Program-made: the position numbers and the translations under genes
Source: Pluralibacter sp. UBA7423
GTDB taxonomy: Bacteria; Pseudomonadota; Gammaproteobacteria; Enterobacterales; Enterobacteriaceae
DNA length: 64,000 nt
Assembly (NCBI GenBank): GCA_002470465.1
Contig: DKMD01000021.1
Location: 39,565-103,564 of the forward strand
Direction: 5' to 3'
Notes under the pieces: model-generated
Database searches by the model: none
Told to the model about the DNA's origin: nothing
Seen by the model: the letters and a program-made list of their open reading frames with translations, nothing else
Shown: piece by piece, positions 18,292 to 27,092 of the stretch
Numbering within the stretch: the stretch's first letter is position 1
Layout of the letters: each line of letters starts with the position of its first letter

Positions 18292-19623
18292 TTAATAGCG
18301 GGCAGGGCAGGTGAATTTCTTCAGCCAGGCGTAATTGAGGTCGCCCGTCGCGCTGGCCAGTTTGATATTCGACGTAATGTATTCGTACTGCGCGTTGGCA
18401 AAATCACTGAGCGATTTGAAATAATCTTTTTCTGCATTGAGCCTGTCGATAGTGGTCCTCATGCCCAGCTCGTAGGCGTATTGCGTTGACTCCATTCTTT
18501 TTTTGGCTGAGACAATGCCGCGATCGTATGCGCTAATCGTCGCTTCGCCAGCGCGAACACCGGACCAGGCGCTTTCCACATCCTCGAGCGCCTGGCGCCG
18601 TGCATCGATCAGCAAATCTTTGGCCTGTTCCTTACGGTGGGCCGCCTCAATGCTTTGCGAAATCTGGCTTCCACCGGCGAACAGAGGTACTGAGACATTG
18701 ATACCAATGTTGGTATTGCGGGTTTTTGACGTGGTGCCAAAGACATCATCCAGCACGTTGCCATCTTCGGCGCGGCTCCAGTTGTTGCCATACGAAGCCT
18801 GAAACGTGACGACCGGCAGGTGTTGCCCTGCAGCCGCGACGACGTCGGCCTGGCTTTGGTTCATCACAAACTGCGCCGCCTGAATATTCAGGTTCTGGCT
18901 CTCCGTACGTGACCTCAGCAGCGCCAGCTGGGGCAGTTTTTTTGGCGTAACGCAGTCCATTCCGCTAACAGGCACGCTATTGCCCGACTGGCCGGTCAGT
19001 CTTTCGAAACGAATTTTTGCATCCTTGAGCTGGCTTTCGGCTGAAATCACGTCGGCCACGGACTTATCAAAATTCGCCTGCGCCTCGTCAACGTCCAGGC
19101 GCGTTTGCTCGCCGATAGCGAGCGCTTTACTCGCTGAATTAAGCTGTTGTTCGAACGCCACGCGTGCTTTATCGGCGTTATCCAGCACGCGGGAGTAATA
19201 GATGACCGTAAACCACGCATCGCTGACGTCGCTGATCATTTTCTGCTGAGCGAGCATATACCTGACCTGCGCCTCATCGGCGATGGCGTCACCCCGTTGC
19301 CAGTCTGCGTATTTACTGAGATCGAAAAGGGGTTGGGTTACATTGACCGCGGCATTATGACGCGTGACGCCTGCAGCATAAGAAGCCTTCGGCTGATCCT
19401 GCTTTGACCATGCGCCGTTCAGCGAGACCACGGGAAGCAGGCCCGCAAAGCCCTGAATCCGCTTTTGCTGCTGAGCATCGTTGAGGTTTCTTGCCGCCAG
19501 AATGGTCGAATCATAATTGTCCGCAGCGATCACGGCTTCCTGTAGCGTTAAGGCGCTGCAGTACTGAGGGTGCAGAAAAAAAACAGATGAAATGATTGCT
19601 GATGTCCAGGCTCTACTCTGCAT
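18292..19623 (-). CDS. TolC-like outer membrane factor of the type I secretion system
   Basis: A 443-residue outer-membrane efflux (OEP) protein with a signal-like N-terminus (AIISSVFFLHPQYCSALT). It shows the two repeated coiled-coil modules, seen for example in LLPVVSLNGAWSKQD and HLPVVTFQASYGNNWS, and NTNIGINVSVPLFAGG. It would be the exit duct for the adjacent HlyD and C39-ABC proteins. Colicin V export normally borrows the housekeeping TolC, so a dedicated duct is notable because tolC itself is intact at 2190-3674. Its start lies 4 bases after the stop of the upstream regulator gene. Outer-membrane factor is clear; exact partner specificity is inferred from the operon. Confidence 0.92.
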   Translation of the reverse strand: MQSRAWTSAIISSVFFLHPQYCSALTLQEAVIAADNYDSTILAARNLNDAQQQKRIQGFAGLLPVVSLNGAWSKQDQPKASYAAGVTRHNAAVNVTQPLFDLSKYADWQRGDAIADEAQVRYMLAQQKMISDVSDAWFTVIYYSRVLDNADKARVAFEQQLNSASKALAIGEQTRLDVDEAQANFDKSVADVISAESQLKDAKIRFERLTGQSGNSVPVSGMDCVTPKKLPQLALLRSRTESQNLNIQAAQFVMNQSQADVVAAAGQHLPVVTFQASYGNNWSRAEDGNVLDDVFGTTSKTRNTNIGINVSVPLFAGGSQISQSIEAAHRKEQAKDLLIDARRQALEDVESAWSGVRAGEATISAYDRGIVSAKKRMESTQYAYELGMRTTIDRLNAEKDYFKSLSDFANAQYEYITSNIKLASATGDLNYAWLKKFTCPARY

Positions 19624-19627
19624 ACTG

Positions 19628-20308
19628 TTATTCCATTACTCCGGCGAGCTGAATAAATTTTAATAATTCACTGTTGGTTGAAATATTTAGCTTCTTCATC
19701 GCGTTGTGTTTTTGCGTTGCAACCGTACTGACTGCCCGGTTCTTTCGCGCCGCGATTTCTGAAATAGAAAAGCCCTGCGCCAGTAGATACAGGACATCCC
19801 ACTCTTTTGACGAGAGCATTTGCGGCCCCTTATGTGCCGCACGCAGAATGGCTTTAATGCTTTCAGAAACATAGGGAAGCTGACGTTCGCTACCGATTAC
19901 GCTGCTCATTGCCTGATGCAGCTCAGTGATATTGTCATTAGCGCTCACGATGGCCTCGAACTTCATATCGATAATTCGCCGCAGCAGCCATATATTCGTT
20001 CCGGAGATAAACAGTACCCGCCGGACATGATGTTCGCTACAGAGCTTGCAGAACCGCGTGCTGATGTTACTGCTCCACTCCTTATGGCTATATAGGTAGT
20101 TAAATTCGGTAATAAGAATATCAACGTTATTATCAGTAATCTTTTCTAATAGCTCATCAACGCCGGAGATCACTTCCAAAGATAAGGGGCAATTATCCAG
20201 TGCCTTCTCCAGATACTGACAAATGATTTGTTGATAAATATTATTTTCATAAAATACAGCGACTTTCAGGCGTTCCATTCCGTTGTCCATAGCAATGGAG
20301 TATTCCAT
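19628..20308 (-). CDS. LuxR/NarL-type transcriptional regulator, first gene of the secretion operon
   Basis: A product of about 226 residues with a C-terminal LuxR-type helix-turn-helix (MLSSKEWDVLYLLAQGFSIS, then TVATQKHNAMKKLNIS). The N-terminal part has receiver-like secondary structure, but the usual phospho-Asp position reads Glu (DILITEFNY). It therefore probably does not accept phosphate. The start is uncertain: ATG codons at 20308, 20290 and 20278 and a TTG at 20374 are all in frame, and none has a strong ribosome site. It precedes the TolC-like gene by 4 bases and so is cotranscribed with the exporter. It may control the exporter, the peptides and the pilus. Targets are unknown. Confidence 0.8.
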   Translation of the reverse strand: MEYSIAMDNGMERLKVAVFYENNIYQQIICQYLEKALDNCPLSLEVISGVDELLEKITDNNVDILITEFNYLYSHKEWSSNISTRFCKLCSEHHVRRVLFISGTNIWLLRRIIDMKFEAIVSANDNITELHQAMSSVIGSERQLPYVSESIKAILRAAHKGPQMLSSKEWDVLYLLAQGFSISEIAARKNRAVSTVATQKHNAMKKLNISTNSELLKFIQLAGVME

Positions 20309-20691
20309 CTTTTTTATAGCGGAAGATGTCAGGTAACTCGTTTTAAGCTGGCGTAAAAGCGTTGGCTGAAGCAAGCAAGGTGACTGGCATCAATAATCAA
20401 CTTTTTTATGGTAATGAAAAAGAATAACGCTCTCAATGCCTTTTTTAGAAAAATATCGAAGGACTTTTCTTCTGATATTTGAATAATCCTATGTGTCGGA
20501 AAATAATCACAAGGAATAAATAATCCTATTATCAGAATTTAAGCAATGAGTGTTATTATTGATTAATAAACTATCAATCCTCCAGACCGGACCCCTTATA
20601 CAACATTAAGGCGCTGCGGAAGGCATTATATTGCTATTGCGCAACGTCTTAAGTATTTATCCCAACATGCAACAAGCTAAGGAATGCGACT
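20309..20691. promoter_or_regulatory. AT-rich divergent promoter region, secretion operon / autotransporter
   Basis: About 380 bases separate the divergent regulator gene and the autotransporter gene. The region is much richer in A and T than the flanking genes, typical of H-NS-silenced acquired DNA. AAGGA lies 8 bases before the autotransporter ATG. I could not settle on one promoter by eye. Confidence 0.55.
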
Positions 20692-23600
20692 ATGTCAAGG
20701 CAATCACGAATTGTCTCCCATCGTTTGATCACGGGATTGTGTTTGATTACTCTCCCTGCCACGTCTGCGCTGGCGGCGGCAGTAACCGACGGAACCACCC
20801 TACAGGTTAAAAAAAATTACTCTGCCACCAGCATTGGTGATTATCCGCTTAATGCTCAGGGGCAGAACAGCGTTATCGAAACCGGTATTGATGGGCTGCT
20901 GTTTACCAGTGATAAAGACTCTACGTCTGCGGCGCTGGCGACGGATAAAGGCAAACTTATTCTTAATAACGCAACCCTGACCTCCAGCGGTAAGGTCGCC
21001 GATGGCGTCAAGCTGGATAATGGCATTCTGAATGCTACCGGCGGGACAATTACCGCGACGGGCTCGGCCGCGCGAGGTATCGGTGCCAATAATGGCTCTC
21101 AGATAATGCTGGATAACACCATGGTCAACGCCGCCGGTTCCGCGATGGCGGCGATTAACCTGAGTAATCAGAGCGTACTGGAGGCCACCGGCGCCCGTAT
21201 TGTTGCGGCGGATAAGGCCATGGGCCTGCAGCTTAAATCCAACAGCGCAGAGATGAAATCCAGCGCGACGTTGAAAAATACGACCGTCTCCTCCCAGAAC
21301 AGCGATGCTATCCGCGTGATGAACGGTGATGTGACGCTGGAAGGTGCCATTCTCAGCAGCGCAGGGGCAAACGGCTACGCGCTGAATGCCAACGGCGGGG
21401 CGACTATCAACGCTACCGGCGGCCGTTTCCAGACGACGGGAGCGGACGGTGACGCAGTATGGCTTGCCTCCGCTGATTCGATCCTGACGGCAAAAGACAC
21501 CAGCTTCTTTACGACCGGCGATAACGCCATTGCGGTCAACGCCCAGTATGGTGAGGCCACGCTCACCGGTAACACCATTGAAACTGCCGGTGATATGTCT
21601 TACGGGCTGTACACGGAAAACAAAATTAAAGGCGATATGCTGACCATTGATACCCAGGGTGCGGGCAGCTCCGGAGTGTTTGCAGCACGGGGAGGCGACA
21701 TTGCCTTAAGCGGAGCGGAAATCAGCACGCTCGGTCAGCAGGCGGACGGTCTGAGAGCCATCGACAGCTCATCTCTTCAGGCGAATAACGTCACCGTAGC
21801 GACCAAAGGTAATAGCGCCTCCGGGGTCTATTCCAACGGATCAAACGTGACCTTGACCGACAGTAAGCTCAGCACTGAAGGCGCGCGCAGCATGGGGATT
21901 GCCGCCGTCGCGGCGGGCAGCGTAGCGGCAACCGGCGTCAATGTGACGACCCTGAGTGATGGCGCTTCGGCGCTCTTTACGCAGCAGGGAAGCATTAATT
22001 TTGCCAACGGCGAGCTTGCGACCAGCGGAAAAGCAGCCGCTATTCAGGCTCAGGGAAACGACAGCGCGCTGCCTGAAAGTCACGTGACGCTGAATACGGT
22101 AAACGTAAATGCCGCTCAGGGCCCATCGGTACAAAGCGAGGGCGGTACTCTGACTCTGGATGCGGCCAACAGCACCTTTAACAGTGGTACGGGCGTGGTG
22201 CTGAACGTGCTGGCGAGTGACGGCACGGCGGTGACGCTGAATGCGGATAACAGCGTCCTTAACGGCTCGCTGATTTCTGACAGTGCGGACAGCGTCTCGA
22301 CCGTTGCGCTCAACAGCGGTTCACATCTGATTGGGGCCAGTAAAAATATCACCTCCGTTGCGCTGGATGGCTCCAGCCGCTGGGACGTAACCGCCAATTC
22401 TGACGTCCAGTCCCTGAGCAATAACGGTCTTATTGCCTTCAGCGCGCCGGATGACCAGGGGCACAAGACGCTGACGGTGAACGGTGACTACAGCGGTAAC
22501 GGTGGCACTATCGTCTTTAATACCCTGCTGGGTAATGACAATTCCCCAACGGATAAAATGATTGTTACGGGCGATATCAAAGAAGGCGATACGCGCGTGA
22601 CCATCAATAATCTGGGCGGAAAAGGGGATTACACCGTTAACGGCATTGAGGTCGTTAAGGTGGGCGGGACGTCTTACGGCACGTTCACCAGCTCAGGGCG
22701 TATCGTGGCCGGTAACTATGACTACCGCCTGCAGAAACAAAATCAAAGCTGGTACCTGACGAATGAGGCTCCGTCTCCCGATCCGGAAGATCCGAACAAA
22801 GATGACGGTAGCAATTCGGGCGATAACGACGGTGGTAACGGCGGCAACCCTCCTGTGCCGCCGCCGCACGGTAACAAGCTTCAGGTGCGCCCTGAATCCG
22901 GCGGCTACCTGGCAAACCTGATGGCAGCTAACACGATGTTTGCCACCCGTATGCAGGATCGACTCGGGGAAGGGGAATATGCGCGCGATGGCCAAAGTGG
23001 ACATGCTGATGGCCTCTGGATGCGCCATGTTGGTAACACCACCAGCTTCAACATTAACTCTGACCAGATGAAGGCCAGAACCAACCGCTACGTGGTTCAG
23101 CTGGGGATGGATATGGCAGACTGGAGCACGACGGGCCTCGATCGCTGGCACGTCGGCGGAATGGTCGGTTACGGTAATGCCAAAAGTAACATCCGTTCGT
23201 CGGTCACCCATTATCGTACCGACAGTACAGTAGAAGGCTACAGCGCCGGGATGTACGCGACATGGGTACAGTCCGAGAAAGATATGTCCGGTGCTTATCT
23301 CGACAGCTGGGTGCTGTATAACTGGTTCCGCAACACGGTTAACGGTCAGGGGCTGCCGAGTGAGCAGTATCATACGCAGGGCTTCACCGCTTCCGTTGAG
23401 GCGGGCTATACCCTGCCGTTGACCAGCAATGAGCGCCTGAGCAGTTGGTTGCAGCCAAAAGCTCAACTGAGCTGGATGGACGTTGCGGCTAAAAATCGTC
23501 GCGAGGCAAACGGCACGAGAGTAACGGATCAAAACGACGGGATGCTCAGCTCCCGCCTTGGTCTTCGCGCTTATCTCAAAGGCCACAGCCATCTGGACGA

Positions 23601-23847
23601 TAATACCGGCCGTGAATTCCAGCCTTTCGTGGAGGCGAACTGGATCCATAACTTCGATACTTACCAGGTGCGAATGGACGGCATCAACAACGAGGTGCTG
23701 GGTACCCGCGACATCGGTGAGCTTAAGCTGGGCGTGGAAGGTAAAATTGCCCATAACTTTACGCTCTGGGGCAACGTCGCTCAGCAGATGGGTGATGATG
23801 GCTACGCTGATACCGGCGTGCTGCTTGGGGCAAGACTTAACTTCTGA
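20692..23847 (+). CDS. autotransporter adhesin (type Va) with β-helix passenger
   Basis: The 1051-residue product has a signal peptide (LITGLCLITLPATSALAA). A long passenger (about 30-690) is made of degenerate β-helix rungs rich in Gly, Asn, Ser and Thr, for example VKLDNGILNATGGTITATGS. A Pro/Asp/Gly linker (DPEDPNKDDGSNSGDNDGG) follows, then a pertactin-type β-barrel beginning near YLANLMAANTMFATRM and ending in the outer-membrane signature GARLNF. The passenger has no obvious protease motif and few or no cysteines, so adhesion or aggregation is more likely than enzymatic activity. It is divergent from the secretion operon and followed by two convergent LuxR-type genes. The family is clear; the ligand is unknown. 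Confidence 0.92.
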   Translation: MSRQSRIVSHRLITGLCLITLPATSALAAAVTDGTTLQVKKNYSATSIGDYPLNAQGQNSVIETGIDGLLFTSDKDSTSAALATDKGKLILNNATLTSSGKVADGVKLDNGILNATGGTITATGSAARGIGANNGSQIMLDNTMVNAAGSAMAAINLSNQSVLEATGARIVAADKAMGLQLKSNSAEMKSSATLKNTTVSSQNSDAIRVMNGDVTLEGAILSSAGANGYALNANGGATINATGGRFQTTGADGDAVWLASADSILTAKDTSFFTTGDNAIAVNAQYGEATLTGNTIETAGDMSYGLYTENKIKGDMLTIDTQGAGSSGVFAARGGDIALSGAEISTLGQQADGLRAIDSSSLQANNVTVATKGNSASGVYSNGSNVTLTDSKLSTEGARSMGIAAVAAGSVAATGVNVTTLSDGASALFTQQGSINFANGELATSGKAAAIQAQGNDSALPESHVTLNTVNVNAAQGPSVQSEGGTLTLDAANSTFNSGTGVVLNVLASDGTAVTLNADNSVLNGSLISDSADSVSTVALNSGSHLIGASKNITSVALDGSSRWDVTANSDVQSLSNNGLIAFSAPDDQGHKTLTVNGDYSGNGGTIVFNTLLGNDNSPTDKMIVTGDIKEGDTRVTINNLGGKGDYTVNGIEVVKVGGTSYGTFTSSGRIVAGNYDYRLQKQNQSWYLTNEAPSPDPEDPNKDDGSNSGDNDGGNGGNPPVPPPHGNKLQVRPESGGYLANLMAANTMFATRMQDRLGEGEYARDGQSGHADGLWMRHVGNTTSFNINSDQMKARTNRYVVQLGMDMADWSTTGLDRWHVGGMVGYGNAKSNIRSSVTHYRTDSTVEGYSAGMYATWVQSEKDMSGAYLDSWVLYNWFRNTVNGQGLPSEQYHTQGFTASVEAGYTLPLTSNERLSSWLQPKAQLSWMDVAAKNRREANGTRVTDQNDGMLSSRLGLRAYLKGHSHLDDNTGREFQPFVEANWIHNFDTYQVRMDGINNEVLGTRDIGELKLGVEGKIAHNFTLWGNVAQQMGDDGYADTGVLLGARLNF

Positions 23848-23864
23848 TTGTTCGCTATGACCTG

Positions 23865-23890
23865 CGGGAGAAGCCTTGAGGTTTCTCCCG
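23865..23890 (+). terminator. hairpin after the autotransporter gene
   Basis: CGGGAGAA (23865-23872) pairs with TTCTCCCG (23883-23890) across a 10-base loop, 17 bases after the stop. The following TATTCTGTTGTTT is moderately T-rich, so this is a plausible intrinsic terminator. Confidence 0.6.
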
Positions 23891-24322
23891 TATTCTGTTG
23901 TTTCCCAATCCATTTGCCGTATCGTCTGCACCGATCCACTCTTCTTTAATCTGCACGTTAATTCCCTGCTTTCTTCTTGCCTGTAGCGTCTCACATTGCG
24001 CGTTATGGCAGCTTTTGCTGTTGTACCGCCCCGTTTCTGCAATGGACTAAAAGCCTGTGCCAGGGGCTGTTTAACTGCGTCTCCTGATGCAGTTAAAGAG
24101 GAGCAGTCAACGTTAAGCTTGTCGGGGGCCAATTCACCGGCCGGATGTCAGGTTTGCGATGAACAGTATTGGGTCGAGGGCTTTATTGCCTAAGAAGGCG
24201 GTCTGTGAAGGAGGTCTGGAATTGGGAGAGACTGCTGCGCCTGGCGTGGTGCGCAGGTGCAGCGGCTGTCATTAATTCGGAGTTACGGACGGTTCCCGTC
24301 GATTTGCAGGGCAGACGTCAGA
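23891..24322. other. gene-free spacer downstream of the autotransporter
   Basis: I see no convincing gene in these 432 bases. Short frames exist but lack a ribosome site and recognisable protein features. The segment between two convergent genes may be decayed sequence. Confidence 0.5.
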
Positions 24323-24934
24323 TCAGCAGATAATATGTCTGAGAGAAGAGTAAAACCTGCTATTGCATTGGGTATTTAATTTACGCATGGCGGCATACTT
24401 ATGCAGGTAAACCGTTTTTACATTGCATCCCATATAGTTGGCGATTTGCTTGGTCTTAAGGTTTCCGGAATAGCCGCGCATCACGCTGATTTCCTCGTCA
24501 GTTAAAGGAACCTGATCGCGTCCGGCTATATTAATATTCAGGCCATAATGAATACCGGCATTTTTACTCTTGGTGATAATCACATTCCACAGCGCATTGA
24601 CTTCACGCAGGGAAATCAGCTTATTAATTGATCCATCAACATCATCCGGCGCGAGGAAGCCTGCCCCTGCGGAGTAAATATAGATACTTGCCGTGGGCTG
24701 ACGCTCGCGGAGATCGCGAATATCGCTTTGAATATCGACTAAAAACCCGTTGGCGGTCAGTGGGTCATAAAGGATAATATCATATTGCGTCTCGCTGTCC
24801 GCCAGAGCGGAAAGGTTCGGATAGTTAGTTAAATAAACCGTATCCTTTTCATCATGTCTTAATGCCGACAGTCCGATAGTAACGTATTCGCAGCTGTCGA
24901 CGACAGCAATATTGATAATCCGCGCTCTGTCCAT
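24323..24934 (-). CDS. LuxR/NarL-type transcriptional regulator
   Basis: The 203-residue product starts at the ATG at 24934, preceded by a strong GGAGGGAG ribosome site. The N-terminal half resembles a receiver (IINIAVVDSCEYVTIGLSAL, then YDIILYDPL) but lacks the paired acidic residues at the start, so phosphorylation is doubtful. The C-terminal helix-turn-helix spans about residues 140-195 (LTDEEISVMRGYSGNLKTKQ, then GCNVKTVYLHKYAAMRKLN). It lies 92 bases downstream of a second regulator of the same kind. Regulation of the neighbouring autotransporter or pilus is likely but inferred. Confidence 0.82.
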   Translation of the reverse strand: MDRARIINIAVVDSCEYVTIGLSALRHDEKDTVYLTNYPNLSALADSETQYDIILYDPLTANGFLVDIQSDIRDLRERQPTASIYIYSAGAGFLAPDDVDGSINKLISLREVNALWNVIITKSKNAGIHYGLNINIAGRDQVPLTDEEISVMRGYSGNLKTKQIANYMGCNVKTVYLHKYAAMRKLNTQCNSRFYSSLRHIIC

Positions 24935-25026
24935 AAGAGTTCTCCCTCCAGTTATTAATGATTCCTGGCATATAACAAATAACCGTTGGCACGGCGATCG
25001 CAGCGATGCCTGCGCCAATAACGGGC

Positions 25027-25635
25027 TCAGGCGTCCAGTGTGCTCATTGTGTGTATGCTGCTGTGAAACATATGCATATATCGCAACAGCACCACGTCGT
25101 TAGAACGCGCCGCGCCAATTTTGCGCGCGACGTTAATTTTTAAGTGGCTTATCGTTTTTACCGAAAGGTGCATTTTGGCACCTATTGAGGTTTTACTATG
25201 GCCCTGCAGCAGCCCGGACAACACGCGTTTTTCCTGGGGAGTGATAAATGCCGGGTTAGCCTCGGATTTCTGGCCCAGAGTATGTACCAGCTGTAAAAGT
25301 TGCTGTCCGGTCGCTTTTTTGGAGGTCAGGCAAAGCCAGCCATAGATAATGAAACTCGAGTCAAGCGAGACATCCAGCATCACTATAGTGCGCAATTCAG
25401 GTTGTTCTATATAGGCCGAAACGGCTTTCAGCAATGCCACATCATCAATACTGATAACGACCATGTCATCGTCGCCAGCGTTGTTCCTGATTGCTTCCAG
25501 AGACGCGATGCATTCCTGCAGGGCAGGGGCTGCGTAAACTGCCGTGTCGGTGCAGTTTTCCCGTAGCGCTAAGGTAATGCCTTCCACGAGCCAGGCATCA
25601 TTGGTCAGAATATGTATTGTCCTTTCTGTGTGCAT
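25027..25635 (-). CDS. LuxR/NarL-type transcriptional regulator
   Basis: The 202-residue product starts at the ATG at 25635 with AAGGGA upstream. It has a receiver-like N-terminal part of about 130 residues without a clear phosphorylation pocket. The C-terminal helix-turn-helix is PAFITPQEKRVLSGLLQGHS followed by MHLSVKTISHLKINVARKIG. It belongs to the same broad class as the other two island regulators but shares little obvious sequence with them, so they are not recent duplicates. It is probably cotranscribed with the regulator at 24323-24934. Confidence 0.82.
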   Translation of the reverse strand: MHTERTIHILTNDAWLVEGITLALRENCTDTAVYAAPALQECIASLEAIRNNAGDDDMVVISIDDVALLKAVSAYIEQPELRTIVMLDVSLDSSFIIYGWLCLTSKKATGQQLLQLVHTLGQKSEANPAFITPQEKRVLSGLLQGHSKTSIGAKMHLSVKTISHLKINVARKIGAARSNDVVLLRYMHMFHSSIHTMSTLDA

Positions 25636-26010
25636 AGCATTATCCCTTTGCGTCTCCTGAACCCAGCGGCAGCCTCTTTTATAAAGGGGTATCAGCCGTA
25701 GATAAATTATCGTTACCCGGAGTGTGGTTTTGCAACGTTATACTTTTTAAGTTCGTATTTTATTTTAATAATCTTAAAGTAATGGGCGCTTATCTTATTT
25801 TTAGTGTTTTATGCTGACATTGTCGCGTGCGGTAAGCTTTTAGGTATCATTATTATTGGGCGGAATGCTCCCTTATTTTCGAATGAAGCAAGGAGAATGA
25901 AGAGAGAAAATGTGGGGCACAGAAACGAGCTGACAGCAGGTTATACCCGGCGTGCAGGCAGCCAAGGGCGTAAGCCGCAGGTTAAGAAAAAGAGAGATAA
26001 ATTCAGGATA
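25636..26010. other. gene-free AT-rich spacer at the right edge of the island
   Basis: These 375 bases are strongly AT-rich over 25700-25800 and probably carry the promoter of the regulator at 25027-25635. A frame of 83 codons at 25804-26055 ends inside the next terminator hairpin and has no family resemblance. The junction with the conserved ygiN side must lie near the end of this stretch. Confidence 0.5.
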
Positions 26011-26043
26011 AAAAAACGCAGCCGGAAGGGCTGCGGTTTTTTC
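26011..26043. terminator. bidirectional Rho-independent terminator at the end of mdaB-ygiN
   Basis: A 7-bp stem (26017-26023 with 26029-26035) is flanked by six A on the left and a T-run on the right. It can therefore terminate on both strands. It lies just beyond the ygiN stop and also insulates ygiN from the island. Confidence 0.8.
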
Positions 26044-26057
26044 TTATGGGGGTGAAA

Positions 26058-26372
26058 TCAGACGCCGGTCTCGAGAATGCGGATTTCGGATTCCAGCACG
26101 TCGCCTTTGACCGCTTCACTCCACGCTTTCATGTGTGGAGTTTGCAGATGGGCTTCAAGATGAGCAACGGTTTCCCACTGTTCGACCATGATGATGGAGT
26201 CCGGCGCGGTCGCCTGGAAGCTCACGCCTGCGGCGTGGTCAACCATTGGCGCGTAGCCGTGACAGCCTTCTTCCTTCAGCACGGTTGGAATAATTTTCGC
26301 GAACTGATCCAGTACGGCCTGACGGTGGTGCTGACCAGGACGGGTACGGATCTCAGCAATAACGGTTAACAT
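26058..26372 (-). CDS. ygiN: putative quinol monooxygenase YgiN
   Basis: The 104-residue product is an antibiotic-biosynthesis-monooxygenase (ABM) fold protein of the same length as E. coli YgiN. YgiN oxidises menadiol and may form a quinone redox cycle with MdaB. Typical sequence includes LTVIAEIRTRPG at the start and MVEQWETVAHLEAHLQTPHM in the core. It lies 33 bases downstream of mdaB in the same orientation, forming an mdaB-ygiN operon. Confidence 0.95.
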   Translation of the reverse strand: MLTVIAEIRTRPGQHHRQAVLDQFAKIIPTVLKEEGCHGYAPMVDHAAGVSFQATAPDSIIMVEQWETVAHLEAHLQTPHMKAWSEAVKGDVLESEIRILETGV

Positions 26373-26405
26373 AATAAACGCACTCCTTTTTATGCAGGCC
26401 TTCAG

Positions 26406-26987
26406 TTAACCAAAAATCTCGCCAAGATGCTTGCGATATTCTGCTACATAGCGCGGCACGTCCGGCATTTTGATCACGTCGTTGGCGATAAAGGTCGGCA
26501 GCGCTTCCATACCGAGGAACTGGTTAGCTTTATGGAAGGGCAGGTACACGCCGTCAACGCCCACGCCGTGGAAGAATTGGTTTTCTTCGGTGAAGGCTTC
26601 CATTGGTGCGTTCCAGGTCAGGGAAAGCATGTACTTTTTGCCCTGAATCAGGCCGCCGGAGCCATATTTTTTGCTGGCGTCAGAACGGGTACGGCCGTCG
26701 CTGGCGTACAGGGAGCCGTGACCTTCGGTGAATACGTCGTCAATGTACTTTTTCACGGTCCACGGCGCACCCATCCACCAGCCCGGCATCTGCCAGATAA
26801 CCGCGTCGGCCCACAGGAAGTTTTGCACTTCGGCCTTCACGTCATAATCGCTGTCAGCACGCACAACACGGACTTCATGCCCGGCGTCGCGCAGGAAGCC
26901 GTCCGCGACCTCGGTCATGGTGTCGTTCAGCTGACCGTTGGAGTGACCAAATTTCTTACCGCCATTGATAATCAGGATCTTGCTCAT
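26406..26987 (-). CDS. mdaB: NADPH:quinone oxidoreductase MdaB
   Basis: The 193-residue product is a flavodoxin-fold quinone reductase that reduces quinones by two electrons with NADPH, protecting against redox cycling. The N-terminus SKILIINGGKKFGHSNGQLN is the FAD-phosphate-binding start. The conserved segment WQMPGWWMGAPWTVKKYIDD lies near residues 65-84. Length and sequence fit E. coli MdaB. It is followed by ygiN and preceded by qseC in the same orientation. Confidence 0.96.
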   Translation of the reverse strand: MSKILIINGGKKFGHSNGQLNDTMTEVADGFLRDAGHEVRVVRADSDYDVKAEVQNFLWADAVIWQMPGWWMGAPWTVKKYIDDVFTEGHGSLYASDGRTRSDASKKYGSGGLIQGKKYMLSLTWNAPMEAFTEENQFFHGVGVDGVYLPFHKANQFLGMEALPTFIANDVIKMPDVPRYVAEYRKHLGEIFG

Positions 26988-27092
26988 CGTTATTCCTCAG
27001 ACAAATACGTTTGCCTTTAGTGTAACGCCGACGGCATTGCGATGAAATTCGTAAAATGTGCAAAGTCTTTTGCTGTTTGAGCAATAATCGTT

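Noticed and set aside
22693..24132. Long minus-strand open frame of 479 codons across the autotransporter 3' end
   Set aside because: It is antisense to a clear β-barrel gene in GC-rich sequence, has no family resemblance and no ribosome site. It is a shadow frame.
23996..24193. Possible 65-residue protein after the autotransporter
   Set aside because: It has no ribosome site and atypical composition; the convergent spacer is better described as gene-free.
25804..26055. Possible small basic protein of 83 residues at the right edge of the island
   Set aside because: It runs into the bidirectional terminator, lacks a ribosome site and has no recognisable features.
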